Notes: generated by a model not told the origin, from the letters alone. 64,000 bases of DNA from Bacillota bacterium (GCA_023412215.1 JAEYNX010000003.1:1-64000), one strand, 5' to 3'; counted from the first letter of the stretch, positions 1 to 9,105 are shown. Program-made: numbers and translations.

Positions 1-181
1 TCTGAGCGCGTAGGGTAGCTTGCACCGAGGGCGTGTAATAACTGGGGTATTGGGCCGTTTTTTGCTTGATGATGGCTTCAGTAACAAGGCTACCAAAGAC
101 ACCCCACATGTAGGTGGTCTTATAGTTTTTGGCTACGTCAATCGCTTTGTCGGCCAGCTGCCGACCCGTCATAATCGACAT
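1..181 (-). CDS. Phage endolysin, N-terminal part (cut by window edge)
   Basis: Only the first 60 residues are in the window. They begin MSIMTGRQLADKAIDVAKNY and continue through a TTYMWGVFGS segment. This matches the start of NlpC/P60-type endolysins of Clostridia phages, which cleave peptidoglycan stem peptides at lysis. It sits 3 bases downstream of the holin gene, the usual lysis cassette order. The catalytic Cys and His would lie beyond the left edge, so the enzyme class rests on the N-terminal pattern and context. Confidence 0.75.
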   Translation of the reverse strand, partial: MSIMTGRQLADKAIDVAKNYKTTYMWGVFGSLVTEAIIKQKTAQYPSYYTPSVQATLRAQ

Positions 182-184
182 GCT

Positions 185-481
185 TTATTCTCCCTTCTTA
201 GGCTGCACGACGGCTGCCTGATTGATGTACACACTCGCCGCGGCGCACAGGACGCCCTGTGTCAGCGCCACGAAAACGGCCATCAGAGCGCCTCTAACGT
301 CAGTGATGTCGGTTGTCGCCAGTGTCCAGATAACGGCCAGTAGCACGCCCGCGCCGCCTAGGATAAGGGGTATGTACTTGTCCTTAATTGCCTCCACCTT
401 TTTGGCGGCGATGCCCACGGCGTACAGGACAGGGACGAGGATAAGCAGCTCCGGCTTGATGTAGGTTGCGATTGCCTCCAT
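185..481 (-). CDS. Phage holin (Phage_holin_5_2-like)
   Basis: A 98-residue protein with hydrophobic segments at about residues 8-25, 38-55 and 65-85 and a charged C-terminus (QPKKGE). The stretch VPVLYAVGIAAKKVEAIKDK followed by IPLILGG resembles the Firmicute phage holin family PF16079. Holins form membrane lesions that time lysis. It lies between the XhlA-like gene and the endolysin. Confidence 0.85.
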   Translation of the reverse strand: MEAIATYIKPELLILVPVLYAVGIAAKKVEAIKDKYIPLILGGAGVLLAVIWTLATTDITDVRGALMAVFVALTQGVLCAAASVYINQAAVVQPKKGE

Positions 482-483
482 GA

Positions 484-786
484 TTATTTTTCCTCTCTTT
501 CCTCTCCGACTTTATCTAGTCGGTCAATGCGTTTATGCGCCTGTTTGGCGCTCTCTTCGACGCGAGTAACCCTCTCGGCGAGGGCATTAATAGATTTATT
601 CGTGTCTTTCTGCTCCAATAGCACGTCGTCTATACGCCTCTTAATGTACTGGGTGTCCGATTTTAATGTTCCGTCAGTATCGCCCTCTTTATAATTGTCT
701 TGTTTGTTCCCACGCAGATACCCCCAAAATCCAAAAATAATGCCGGCCATTACGCCGGCAGCGCCGATAAACCCACCTAATTCCAC
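484..786 (-). CDS. XhlA-like membrane protein of the lysis cassette
   Basis: The start is taken as GTG at 786 because GGGGGAGG lies just upstream; the longer frame would run into the fibre gene. The 100-residue product has one N-terminal membrane segment (about residues 5-25) followed by a long charged coiled coil (residues 30-100, many E, K, R and D). That layout fits haemolysin XhlA-type proteins, which assist holin and endolysin function. The family match is by layout and position, not by a diagnostic motif. Confidence 0.7.
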   Translation of the reverse strand: MELGGFIGAAGVMAGIIFGFWGYLRGNKQDNYKEGDTDGTLKSDTQYIKRRIDDVLLEQKDTNKSINALAERVTRVEESAKQAHKRIDRLDKVGEEREEK

Positions 787-802
787 GTCAATACCTCCCC
801 CT

Positions 803-2107
803 TTAGGATGCCACGTACCATCCATATGTGGCGTAAGTCACAAAATTATCCGCTATTTTAGCCGTCGATGCCACGCTTACGCCGCTTTGGCTTGCTACCT
901 GCAGGGTAATTCCGCCCGCAGCGATCGCACCGCTGACGATCGCCTCGCCGGCGCCTAGTGATAGCCCACCCATGTTTGTAGGGATTGCAACTCCGTAGCT
1001 TGGAGTGCCCGGTAATCCGCCTATAACGATGTTGCCTGCCATGCCACCCTTATTGGTTAATTGTAGTGATAAAGTAAATAAGTACAAGTTGCCAATCTTA
1101 TAGTAAGTACCGCTTCGGCTGGTGTATGTGGGACTTCCTGCGGTTGTAGACCCGGCTATGGTTGGAGTAAAGTTGGTTGGGGGCGGCAAAAGAGATCCAA
1201 GTACCTGCAAGGCGTCTTTAACCCTAGCAGGGGACATTGTTTTGTCCGTAGCGGACCCGGCCTGCGCCTCGACGGCGGAGGCATAGTTTATGACGGCGTC
1301 GGCTCCAGCGGGGCCTTGTGGGCCAGTGTCACCCTGAGGACCAGTTTCTCCTAGTGGCCCCGGTTCGCCTTGAGGGCCTTGGTCTCCTTTGGGCCCTTGC
1401 TCACCCTGCGGACCTTGTTCTCCTTGCGGTCCCTGTGGCCCCTGATCGCAAACCCTGCCGACCGATACCCAATCGTTTAAGTCAACATCCCAGATATATA
1501 GTTGAGTGGTTTCGGGCTGACCATCACCAACCACGTACTGATCGCCTATAGTGCCCGTAGGATGAGCCGCTCGTAATGCTACTTCGGTAGGGTATAAGGC
1601 TTTGGGTTGAAATCCGCGGCCTTCTTCGCCTTGGGGCCCTGGTGGACCGTCAAACTCACCGGAGTCGATACGTTCCTGTAAATTCACGATGATTGCGGTG
1701 AGTGCATCATATTCTGACGTACTCTCGGGCGGAGAGCTCGCCGCCGGGTCGGCCAACACAGATATGGCAAATCTTGTGTTTGAGGTCAACCGGGATAAAT
1801 TCGAGTTAAACATGACAAGCGCGCAAGCGGTTTCTCCCGTAACGGCGATAGAGTTTGATTTCACCAAACAGTGCAGGTTTTTCCCCACGGTATCGATTGT
1901 AAGCGTCTGCTGTACAACGGTTTTATCTGGCTTAGCAAATACTAAGGACGCTGAGGACAGCGCAGAATAATCGATCTCATCGTTACCATCAAACACCTTA
2001 ATGACAAGCAAGTTTGACTCATTATCACCCTGCGTCATTTGTAAGGTCTTCTGTACTGACCCAGATACCCGCTTATCAAGTTCAAGGCTGTGTATGTTTT
2101 GTATCAC
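803..2107 (-). CDS. Baseplate/tail fibre protein with BppU-like N-terminus and collagen-like repeats
   Basis: A 434-residue protein starting at GTG after GAGAGGAGG. Residues 1-120 resemble the BppU N-terminal domain (PF10651), which attaches receptor-binding proteins to the baseplate. Residues about 150-165 and 221-268 hold Gly-X-Y collagen-like triplets, sixteen in a row in the second block. A short linker domain and a compact Ser/Gly-rich C-terminal head follow, the likely host-contact part. The 5' end overlaps the end of a 55-codon upstream gene. Collagen-like shafts are common in phage fibres and often vary in repeat number. Confidence 0.8.
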   Translation of the reverse strand: MIQNIHSLELDKRVSGSVQKTLQMTQGDNESNLLVIKVFDGNDEIDYSALSSASLVFAKPDKTVVQQTLTIDTVGKNLHCLVKSNSIAVTGETACALVMFNSNLSRLTSNTRFAISVLADPAASSPPESTSEYDALTAIIVNLQERIDSGEFDGPPGPQGEEGRGFQPKALYPTEVALRAAHPTGTIGDQYVVGDGQPETTQLYIWDVDLNDWVSVGRVCDQGPQGPQGEQGPQGEQGPKGDQGPQGEPGPLGETGPQGDTGPQGPAGADAVINYASAVEAQAGSATDKTMSPARVKDALQVLGSLLPPPTNFTPTIAGSTTAGSPTYTSRSGTYYKIGNLYLFTLSLQLTNKGGMAGNIVIGGLPGTPSYGVAIPTNMGGLSLGAGEAIVSGAIAAGGITLQVASQSGVSVASTAKIADNFVTYATYGWYVAS

Positions 2108-2249
2108 CGGTATCCTCCTCTCGCGTTCCCTGATCGAGCGTTTGGGCGATTAAAGCAACCGCCCGTGCACTTCGTATCCCGATCGTCGTTATTTGATCTA
2201 GGTTACTGAGCATGATCTGTATCTGCTCTTGGGTATATGCTATTTTCAT
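2082..2249 (-). CDS. Small phage protein, unknown function
   Basis: A 55-codon frame begins MKIAYTQEQIQIMLSNLDQI and has an excellent AAGGAGG site 5 bases before the ATG. Its 3' end overlaps the fibre gene start by 26 bases. The composition suggests two short helices and an acidic-polar tail. Small genes at this place, between tail hub and fibre, are frequent in Firmicute phages (XkdX-like position), but this protein lacks the XkdX sequence signature, so no function is assigned. Confidence 0.65.
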   Translation of the reverse strand: MKIAYTQEQIQIMLSNLDQITTIGIRSARAVALIAQTLDQGTREEDTGDTKHTQP

Positions 2250-2260
2250 GGTGATCCTCC

Positions 2261-4696
2261 TTATACTAAGCCATATGCTTTCAGGGCATTTACAAGGGTG
2301 TTGTGGTCTGACACTATTTGAGCTATCGTCGTCGCATAAGAGGTCGAAACAGACCTTTTAAAAGTGGGCGAAGTGCTAAAGAACCCGATATTTCCGGTGA
2401 TTCCGGTGTCGCCCTGAATACGCACTCTGTTTATTGCGCTCAAGATCAGGTCTTGATTTCCGAGTAATTGCAGATTCATAGAATCGCTGCTTTGCACATA
2501 GATTGTGCTCGAGACGAGGCGGAAAGAAACGCTTGCATCATTACCGGAAGGGGAGAGCAATATACCGTAAGAATCTGTGAGCGAAATTCGGGCCTTGTTA
2601 TCTACCTCAAAATAGTACCCGCCCTCATAAGCAACGCGCAACGAAAACGGTAAAACCCCGGTTTTTGTTAACGTGAGCTTGCTGCCAACCGTGGCATCAG
2701 TATCGATGTTAAGTGTTCCGCCGGTAATATTGGCCTCGACATCTAAATTCGTACCGTCGAAGGTCATTGCACCGTTTGCGAAACTAAAAGAGCCATCGTC
2801 GAGGTTAAGCCATGATTCTCCGCCAGCTGACCGCAAAAAACCGGTTTGAATAAAATCTGCCACAATCCCGCCATCCATGGTTATGGCCACGTCGTATTCG
2901 CGCAGAGGATTGTCGGCTCCCACGACGTTATCGCTATATCCGAGTCCGCCCATGTTCCAGCGCCAGAGCTTTTTTGCGGTAGTCGGGTCTACGCTGTCCA
3001 TGATGAGGATTTCGTTGGTAGCGTTTTCGGGCGCCTGCCGGATGAGTACGTTCCCGCCAATAGCGCTGTTGATAAGGACGGTGGATTGATTTGCGGCCCG
3101 GGCAAGGCGAGCCGCAGCGTTCGTCTTGGCTATCGCGTTTTTCGTTTCCTGAGATTCTATTACCCGCAGTAGGGCTGCTTCGCCATCTGCTCTGACGGTA
3201 TGCTGCCCGCGATAACGCCAGGTACTAGAGGTAATCAGCATCCTTACCCGCCCGTAAATGTCTGCATTACGGTATATCTCGCTGATGGATTTGCTGTAAG
3301 CGCTACTACCGCCAAAGCGCAGGTAAGGCTCTTTAAATTCAACCGTGCCGTTACGGACTACGTATGCCTGTATTGCTGCGTAGGCAGCGCCATCAACATC
3401 AATCTGCTGGGCCATAGATAAGGTCTGCCAGGTGTCGTTATGTACCAGAGATGCTGCCCGGTTGTAGGTATGCAACAAGGAGCCGGCGGTATCATATACA
3501 GCAATGGCAACCGCGACACCCCGGTCAATTGCGGTGTAGTTCGCAGTGCGTACCTGCACGCTTGCGGTGAGCGTATCACCCTGCGACATGGAGTATTGGT
3601 ACGCCGCATCTTGTGTAAGGCCCCTGAGACCGTCAGAGACAAGCCCGGCCTGTGAAGAGGTAAATACCTCTGCGTTGAGTGTAACGCCGGTATCCAACGC
3701 CCAGTGCTCTGTATGCGCGAGGTTTACGCCGCCCTGCATATTAAGCTGCAGCAGCACTGTGTCACCCGCCTGCAGGGCAGGGTCGCCGAACAGTTCGGCG
3801 CTGCACACGGCATATTCCGCTTCCGTGACACTGTTCAAGATATTCGCCAATGCGGCGTTTATTTCCGCGTTGGATTTACCCAACAAAAACGGGTTCTCAT
3901 CGAGCTCAAGCGTCATGCCGTCGACGCCCTTCGAGTAATCGTCAGTGTCAACCGACATCGTAACTTTCGTTACCTTGGTATAATAATCGGACACGGCGGT
4001 AGAAAGGCGCTCGCCGGGCATTATCGTCCGGACAATGCTCTCCGCGCCGAGCCGTACCGTTTCGAGGTTTCCCTGCCGGTTGAAACGCCCGAATGCTCCA
4101 CAGAGTTGGCATAGCCACATGAGTAGGTCGCGACAGGTATTTATCTTGCTGTCCTCGGGGAGCGCTACAAACAAGGAGGCGTTTGGATAGGTATTAAACT
4201 CTGCTGCAGGGGTTGCAAGGTTGACGCCGCACCGGGCACAGAGGGAGGCGATGATCGAGCGCGGCGTGCCACTGGTCAAAACGCCGGTCAAGTCCTTGTC
4301 CAGCAGGATCATGCCGTCGAGTGCTTTAAGTGATATTGCCCGCGGCATCCGCTTAATGTCAGTTACATAGTAGTATCCAAGGGGCACATACTCATAGTTA
4401 CCGCCGCTCACATCAATACCGAAATTCAAAGCAATACGGGCACCGTCGAGTGCGTAAGGGTCCGCGGTATATCCAATAAGGGACAAGCTCATTTCTGAGG
4501 CATAAACGCTGCCAAGGTCAATATTACTGCCACTAATGCACTTTTCTGCGAAAGAGAGGCTGCCCTGTTGGATTTTGCTGTCGTCTATGGGCACCACGGT
4601 GACACCGTCATACAGAGTGATGGTGCCTATAATGCGGCAGTCAGGCCGTGGATTGCTTGCGATTGCGGCCAGATAGTTTGGCGTTACGGGATACAT
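2261..4696 (-). CDS. Phage tail hub / minor tail protein
   Basis: 811 residues, starting MYPVTPNYLAAIASNPRPDC. The first 350 residues are rich in beta strands and look like the tail-tip hub proteins found after the distal tail gene in Firmicute siphophages. The middle (about 350-500) resembles a carbohydrate-binding jelly roll, and the C-terminal third has short repetitive beta segments as in fibre shafts. It probably forms the tail tip and carries the BppU-like fibre encoded next. Function comes from position, length and general character. ATG follows AAGGGGGCC. Confidence 0.72.
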   Translation of the reverse strand: MYPVTPNYLAAIASNPRPDCRIIGTITLYDGVTVVPIDDSKIQQGSLSFAEKCISGSNIDLGSVYASEMSLSLIGYTADPYALDGARIALNFGIDVSGGNYEYVPLGYYYVTDIKRMPRAISLKALDGMILLDKDLTGVLTSGTPRSIIASLCARCGVNLATPAAEFNTYPNASLFVALPEDSKINTCRDLLMWLCQLCGAFGRFNRQGNLETVRLGAESIVRTIMPGERLSTAVSDYYTKVTKVTMSVDTDDYSKGVDGMTLELDENPFLLGKSNAEINAALANILNSVTEAEYAVCSAELFGDPALQAGDTVLLQLNMQGGVNLAHTEHWALDTGVTLNAEVFTSSQAGLVSDGLRGLTQDAAYQYSMSQGDTLTASVQVRTANYTAIDRGVAVAIAVYDTAGSLLHTYNRAASLVHNDTWQTLSMAQQIDVDGAAYAAIQAYVVRNGTVEFKEPYLRFGGSSAYSKSISEIYRNADIYGRVRMLITSSTWRYRGQHTVRADGEAALLRVIESQETKNAIAKTNAAARLARAANQSTVLINSAIGGNVLIRQAPENATNEILIMDSVDPTTAKKLWRWNMGGLGYSDNVVGADNPLREYDVAITMDGGIVADFIQTGFLRSAGGESWLNLDDGSFSFANGAMTFDGTNLDVEANITGGTLNIDTDATVGSKLTLTKTGVLPFSLRVAYEGGYYFEVDNKARISLTDSYGILLSPSGNDASVSFRLVSSTIYVQSSDSMNLQLLGNQDLILSAINRVRIQGDTGITGNIGFFSTSPTFKRSVSTSYATTIAQIVSDHNTLVNALKAYGLV

Positions 4697-4708
4697 AGTA
4701 GGGCCCCC

Positions 4709-5068
4709 TTAATACTCGATAAGAGATACGGATAATTCCCACAAGCTTTCGTCCGGTGCGTCATCGTCGGTATGCACCAGCAGATTCGCTCTGCGGTCGC
4801 CGGCATACATCTCTGCCTGCCCTGTGCCGCCGGTAGTTGGGTCAAGAAATATAACATTGAAGCGATCGGGGGAGAGAGCAGAAGCAATAGCGTTTATCTG
4901 AACAAGTCTAGCCTGCCATGTGATTTCGATGCGGTAAATCCCCTCTCGTACACGGTCACGGTGTAGGATCCACTGCTCGTCGCGTGTGGTGTTTTCGCTG
5001 TCACCGTCACTACGGGTAACCGCGTAAGCGGTAGGGTTAAGCATGGCCTTGCCGTTAATCGTAATCAT
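4709..5068 (-). CDS. Phage tail protein, DUF6711-like
   Basis: 119 residues beginning MITINGKAMLNP, ending ELSVSLIEY. This short beta-rich protein family is found directly after the tape measure gene in Clostridia phages and probably contributes to the distal tail or baseplate. The gene follows the tape measure gene by 8 bases and is followed by the tail hub gene after 12 bases. No catalytic motif is seen. Confidence 0.65.
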   Translation of the reverse strand: MITINGKAMLNPTAYAVTRSDGDSENTTRDEQWILHRDRVREGIYRIEITWQARLVQINAIASALSPDRFNVIFLDPTTGGTGQAEMYAGDRRANLLVHTDDDAPDESLWELSVSLIEY

Positions 5069-5076
5069 AGTCGTGC

Positions 5077-7596
5077 CTAAACCCTCCCGTTGCTTTTTCT
5101 TTGCTGACTCCTGGTAGCCCTTACGACATATGCTTCGAGCTCGTCATTGCCGATGTACACATATACGTCACCCGGCACCCCTGCCGCCTGCGCGCCGGCC
5201 GTTCTGGCCGCCAGCTTATCGGCAAGCACATCAATCCAGCCGGTATTGCGCTCGAGTGGAACGATAGCCTCAGCCCCTGCATCGCCAATCGTAGCAAGAG
5301 TGGGTTGTTCAACAATGCCGCCATGGGCGAGTTTGGGGATGCGGGGGATGTCGATGCTTGCTGCCCAACTCATGCCGGGTATGTTTGAGAGGCCTTCCGC
5401 GATTGAACTTATTCCGCTGGTAATGCCATTGATAAGGTCAATGATGATATTAAGGGCACCTTTGCCGATGCTCACCATACCGTCAAACATCGCGCCAAAG
5501 ATGTCTTGTACGCCTTGCCATGCCTTTTCCCAGTCGCCGCTAAAAACCCCACTGATGAAGTCAATAACGCCAGTTAGGACTGAAACGAAGGTGTTGAGCA
5601 CGTCGGCAACGATGCTAAATACCGTGGTAAAAATATTTCCGATGAATTGTATTGTACTTGAAATCTGCGGCCCGAATAGCTTGGTGACCCAGCTGATGAT
5701 AGGGGAGATAAAGTTGTTGTAGATGTCGAGGGCAAAAATAGCGAGTTTCCCGACAAAGTCACCGATATTATCAACTAAAGGCTTTATATGTTCACTCCAT
5801 AGCCAATCAATGTTTTTCATGAGGTTATCGAGGGCGGGCTTAATCACGGTTGTCCACGCATTTTGAAAATTCTCACTAGCATTTTTTATTGCTTCCTGTA
5901 GTCCGTCAAATATGGGTTTGCCGTACGTCTCCCACTTTTCATGAATAATTCCCCACGTATCCTGCCAAATCTTTACCCACCCATCCAGCAGAGGCGCTAC
6001 ATCGTTGACGAAGAGCTCAATTATTTTTTTAATTTCTTCAGTCACAGTTTCGATGATTTCAAGGACTTTCGTCCCCAAATCAATCAAGACGGGAAGGATG
6101 TGAATAATCAAGGTCGCGAGGAACGGCTTGAGCAGTTTATCCCATATTACGTTTATAAACAGATCTACAAGAGAAATAATCGCTGCGATGATTTCGCCGA
6201 TCACAACTATAGCTTTTTGTAAGAATGGCAGTAGCGAACCCATAATAAACTCAATAACAGGCTCTAAAAAGGGCCTCAACTCTTCCCAAATGCGCTTAAA
6301 AGTAGCAATCAGCTTATCAATTTCAGGCTTGATAAGCGCATAGGCCTTCATCACAGCTTCACCAAGCCCCTTGAAGAAATCAAACAGCGGCTGCATAGCA
6401 TCTTTGATTGACGCAAGCTTATTTTTGACCTTGTCTATCCACGACGTGTCGGGCTCGGTAATCGCATATTCCGGGTTTTCCACCGCCGCAAACGGAGATT
6501 CTCCTGCGCCAACGCCTGCTGCTGCGCCGGACGCACTCGGCAAGGTGTTGATCTCGTCGAATCCCGCAAGCTTTTGCTTTGCCTTGGTGGTTTCTTCTAC
6601 CGCATCGGTGAGATCATTTTGGGCTGCGGTCTGAGCTGCAGTTCCAGAAGTGGATTTGTCGTTGAAATCAAGCTCGAGCCCGAATAAAGCGGCTAATGTT
6701 GCAAGAGCCCTAGTAGCCCCCTGAACCAATTGGGTAAGCCCCTGTATGATGGGCCGCAGGGCCGCGTCGACAAAGGCGCTCGCGGTAGTTTTTAAATCTT
6801 CAAACGCACTAGACAAAGCTTGTAATGCGAACGCACCGCCTTTGTATACTTCATCACCAAACTGCTTATGGGACTGTTCAAGAATGGCTAATAAGCGGAT
6901 TTGTTGCTGCTCGTAAAAAGTGAGCTGCTCCCAACTGCGCCCATTAGCAATTTTTTTGAAGGCGTCAGTCATCTCAAGCATGGCGACATTAACTTGTATT
7001 TCAAGATCCTCGATAGCCTCGGTGTTACCAAGCAAGCCAGAGCGGATGCGCTCCATAACATCTTCCATCGTTCGACCCGTCTTTGAAGCGATGACGGCAG
7101 AAGCCTTGAGCATGGCGATTGTTACTTTTGCGTTTTCTTCGGTGTCTTTGGTAATCGACCTAAATAGGCCGCCGTAAGTTGCTGCATATCTGTATGCTGC
7201 ACTTTCTGACATCCCGAATGCCTTGGCGGTATTTTCCGCGAAGTACTGAATGTACTTTGAAGACTCACCAAACAGGTTGTTTACACGGTACACGCTACTC
7301 TCAAAGGATGCAAAAGCCCTCTGCAGGACAAGCAAACCATCGAGCAACTTTTTAAGGACAAACACTAGCCCTGTTAAGGCCGCCGCAGTGGCGAGCGCGC
7401 CGACTTTTAAGGCAGACATAGCGGACGATCCTTTGGCGCCCATGGTCTGCAGTCCACTCGATAGGGCAGACGTCTTACCCTGCATAGCTTTCATGCCGGA
7501 TTGCATGCCGTTTAATCCGCTTTGCATTCCCTTCAAGCCTTGCTGAAAGGCCGAAGTATTCATACCAACTTCGACGCTTAACTTTTTAAGAGCCAC
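5077..7596 (-). CDS. Tail tape measure protein
   Basis: The start is taken as GTG at 7596, preceded by AGGAAGGGAGGG; longer in-frame starts lie inside the chaperone gene and would add an Arg-rich tract. The 839-residue product has the tape measure pattern: an N-terminal helix with GMQSGLNGMQSGMKAM repeats, a hydrophobic membrane-like segment near residue 70-90, long helical stretches, and a C-terminal segment with GGIVEQPTLATIGDAGAEAI, which is typical of this family. It sets tail length and helps DNA entry. The 5' end overlaps the chaperone T frame by 11 bases. Confidence 0.92.
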   Translation of the reverse strand: MALKKLSVEVGMNTSAFQQGLKGMQSGLNGMQSGMKAMQGKTSALSSGLQTMGAKGSSAMSALKVGALATAAALTGLVFVLKKLLDGLLVLQRAFASFESSVYRVNNLFGESSKYIQYFAENTAKAFGMSESAAYRYAATYGGLFRSITKDTEENAKVTIAMLKASAVIASKTGRTMEDVMERIRSGLLGNTEAIEDLEIQVNVAMLEMTDAFKKIANGRSWEQLTFYEQQQIRLLAILEQSHKQFGDEVYKGGAFALQALSSAFEDLKTTASAFVDAALRPIIQGLTQLVQGATRALATLAALFGLELDFNDKSTSGTAAQTAAQNDLTDAVEETTKAKQKLAGFDEINTLPSASGAAAGVGAGESPFAAVENPEYAITEPDTSWIDKVKNKLASIKDAMQPLFDFFKGLGEAVMKAYALIKPEIDKLIATFKRIWEELRPFLEPVIEFIMGSLLPFLQKAIVVIGEIIAAIISLVDLFINVIWDKLLKPFLATLIIHILPVLIDLGTKVLEIIETVTEEIKKIIELFVNDVAPLLDGWVKIWQDTWGIIHEKWETYGKPIFDGLQEAIKNASENFQNAWTTVIKPALDNLMKNIDWLWSEHIKPLVDNIGDFVGKLAIFALDIYNNFISPIISWVTKLFGPQISSTIQFIGNIFTTVFSIVADVLNTFVSVLTGVIDFISGVFSGDWEKAWQGVQDIFGAMFDGMVSIGKGALNIIIDLINGITSGISSIAEGLSNIPGMSWAASIDIPRIPKLAHGGIVEQPTLATIGDAGAEAIVPLERNTGWIDVLADKLAARTAGAQAAGVPGDVYVYIGNDELEAYVVRATRSQQRKSNGRV

Positions 7597-7951
7597 CGTT
7601 TTCCCTCCCTTCCTGCGCCGCCTGCGCCGCCTGTAGTCGCTGCTCAAACTCATCCTTGCTGACTTTAGGCGCGGTGGTTTTGGAATCATCCTTAATGTAC
7701 TGCTTTAAGGGCTTGAGCTTACCCGCAAACGCCGCGCCGGTAAGGTTGGCGGTCATCCAGCACAACTCAATTTGTTCCTTGCCTTTAGCCTTCTGCTGGA
7801 TATTGTAAGCCTCGATGCAGGCATTCAGCTCCCACAGCTCCATGTCGCGGAGCTGTGCCGGGGGGACACCAGCAATAAAAGCCGCCTGGACTAACTGTTT
7901 GCTGTAGAGGTAATCGGGAGCTTCGGAAGGCCCAGCAGCTCCCGTATCGCG
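7586..7951 (-). CDS. Tail assembly chaperone T extension, made by -1 frameshifting
   Basis: This frame has no stop between the slippery heptamer at 7951-7957 and position 7586. After slippage it reads RDTGAAGPSEAPDYLYSKQL and then QAAFIAGVPPAQLRDMELWE, 121 residues that look like real protein throughout, including the part upstream of the first ATG (7843). Joined to the 109 residues before the slip it gives a 230-residue G-T fusion, the same organisation as lambda gpG-gpT. The fusion recruits tape measure protein during tail assembly. Independent initiation at ATG 7843 is possible but not needed. Confidence 0.85.
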   Translation of the reverse strand, partial: RDTGAAGPSEAPDYLYSKQLVQAAFIAGVPPAQLRDMELWELNACIEAYNIQQKAKGKEQIELCWMTANLTGAAFAGKLKPLKQYIKDDSKTTAPKVSKDEFEQRLQAAQAAQEGRENGGS

Positions 7952-8277
7952 TTTTTTCCTTCTGCGCTCGCCGGGAACTTGTCGATCTTGGCCTCCACCT
8001 GCTCAGGGGTTCCACTGAACATCAACTTCGCAAGCAACTCCTGCACGGCGGTCTGCAGCTCGATATAATCCCAGTTGTCGAGCAACGCGCTTGTAAACGA
8101 GAGGTCATCGGCCTTGCCTGCCGCAAGGGCTAACACACCGGTCAATTCAGGGATTTCCGCGTCGCCGATGCGGCCAAACACCTGGGCAAGAGGCATTTTA
8201 AACTTCTTCTCAATTTTCTGAGCGATTCCGAGCTTTGTAGACAGCTCGTATTCGATTTCACCGACCTGTATAAACAT
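7891..8277 (-). CDS. Tail assembly chaperone G
   Basis: 128 residues from MFIQVGEIEYELSTKLGIAQ to a Ser just before TAG. It is the short product of the frameshift pair located between tail tube and tape measure genes, the universal place for tail chaperones in siphophages. The gene contains the slippery heptamer near its 3' end. A GGAGGATAACAAC leader precedes the ATG. The product is expected to act only in assembly and to be absent from mature particles. Confidence 0.85.
   Translation of the reverse strand: MFIQVGEIEYELSTKLGIAQKIEKKFKMPLAQVFGRIGDAEIPELTGVLALAAGKADDLSFTSALLDNWDYIELQTAVQELLAKLMFSGTPEQVEAKIDKFPASAEGKNAIRELLGLPKLPITSTANS
7951..7957 (-). promoter_or_regulatory. -1 ribosomal frameshift slippery site A_AAA_AAC
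   Basis: On the minus strand the zero-frame codons GGA AAA AAC contain the canonical slippery heptamer A-AAA-AAC, 19 codons before the end of the G frame. Moving back one base puts ribosomes exactly into the T frame, which is open on to 7586. The heptamer type is a well-known strong -1 signal. Confidence 0.88.
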
Positions 8278-8300
8278 GTTGTTATCCTCCTAATAAATGA

Positions 8301-8320
8301 GGGCGGGGATTAACCCGCCC
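8301..8320 (-). terminator. Hairpin after tail tube gene, likely partial terminator
   Basis: A perfect 7-base-pair stem GGGCGGG/CCCGCCC with a 6-base loop lies between the tail tube gene and chaperone G. On the minus strand it is followed by TCATTTATTA rather than a clean T run. It may protect or partly end the abundant tail tube message, since downstream genes need far less product. Confidence 0.55.
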
Positions 8321-8343
8321 TTTAATATTCAATTGACCCTCAC

Positions 8344-8754
8344 TTAGCCGCCAGTGGGCACGGTGAGAACGACCGCATTGCTGCCCGCAAGGCTGATGCT
8401 GATATCCGCCTTGCCGTCGGCGGCGTGGGAAATACTCAACGATTCAACGTAGCAGTCCCCCTGCAGAAACGTGGTTTCGTCAAGGTAAAAAGAGCCCGTC
8501 AGCTTGCTGCCGTCCTCAAATGCGTCGAGCAGCATCTTCTGACCGCCGTCTGCGGCGAAGTCCGCAGAGCCATCAGCCGATGCAGACCAGTCTTTGATGC
8601 TGGGTACTTTTTCTTTGTAGTCATTCCCGAAGCTGATGACTTCGAGAATATCCTTGGTGAGCTCTACCGAAAAGTTTGCAATGTGGACAATGTCCACGGC
8701 CTCAGCAGTGCCATTCTTCATTGACAGCTTGCCGGTTACACCGGTATAGAGCAT
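8344..8754 (-). CDS. Major tail tube protein
   Basis: 136 residues, MLYTGVTGKLSMKNGTAEAV onward, with the beta-rich, Gly/Ala/Ser-rich composition of tail tube proteins and a segment SFYLDETTFLQGDCYVESLS. It lies after the tail terminator and before the tail chaperones, the conserved position for the tail tube gene. AAGGAGGTACTAACCC precedes the ATG. The hairpin downstream fits a highly expressed gene. Confidence 0.82.
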   Translation of the reverse strand: MLYTGVTGKLSMKNGTAEAVDIVHIANFSVELTKDILEVISFGNDYKEKVPSIKDWSASADGSADFAADGGQKMLLDAFEDGSKLTGSFYLDETTFLQGDCYVESLSISHAADGKADISISLAGSNAVVLTVPTGG

Positions 8755-8757
8755 GGG

Positions 8758-9105
8758 TTAGTACCTCCTTATCGTAAAGTTGACCGTGTACTCCTGACGC
8801 GGCGGGTTGTTGTCGTCCAACCCGATATCAAGGATTGCAGTTGACTGCAAAACGTTGATCTCCGCGTCATGGTACCGGTTCAAGATGTTGGCGACTGCTT
8901 CTGCCGTAGCATAGGCGGGCGCCGCCTTTTTGTCTCTTACGCGCACCTGCACGTTATGGCTGAAATCTGACGTTCCGAAACTGTGGTCAGGTGGAGGTGG
9001 GTTATACTCAAACAGAGCGATAACCGCATCCGGTTTTGCTGGCATGAAACCAAGTACTACGTCGGAGCGGTTCAGGACGGTCGACAGCTTATCAAGAATG
9101 TTCAT
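8758..9105 (-). CDS. Tail terminator / minor capsid protein
   Basis: 115 residues, MNILDKLSTVLNRSDVVLGF onward. Length, the segments YATAEAVANILNRYHD and PRQEYTVNFTIRRY, and the position before the tail tube gene match phage tail terminator proteins (PF12691-like), which cap the tail and join it to the head. The start overlaps the preceding gene by 4 bases (ATGA). Confidence 0.75.
   Translation of the reverse strand: MNILDKLSTVLNRSDVVLGFMPAKPDAVIALFEYNPPPPDHSFGTSDFSHNVQVRVRDKKAAPAYATAEAVANILNRYHDAEINVLQSTAILDIGLDDNNPPRQEYTVNFTIRRY

Noticed and set aside
1297..1442. Gly-X-Y coding repeats as a mobile or CRISPR-like repeat
   Set aside because: The repetition is explained by collagen-like triplets in the fibre protein.
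7785..8015. 76-codon minus-strand frame between chaperone G and T
   Set aside because: It is in the third frame, not reached by a -1 slip, and has Arg/Ser-rich shadow composition.
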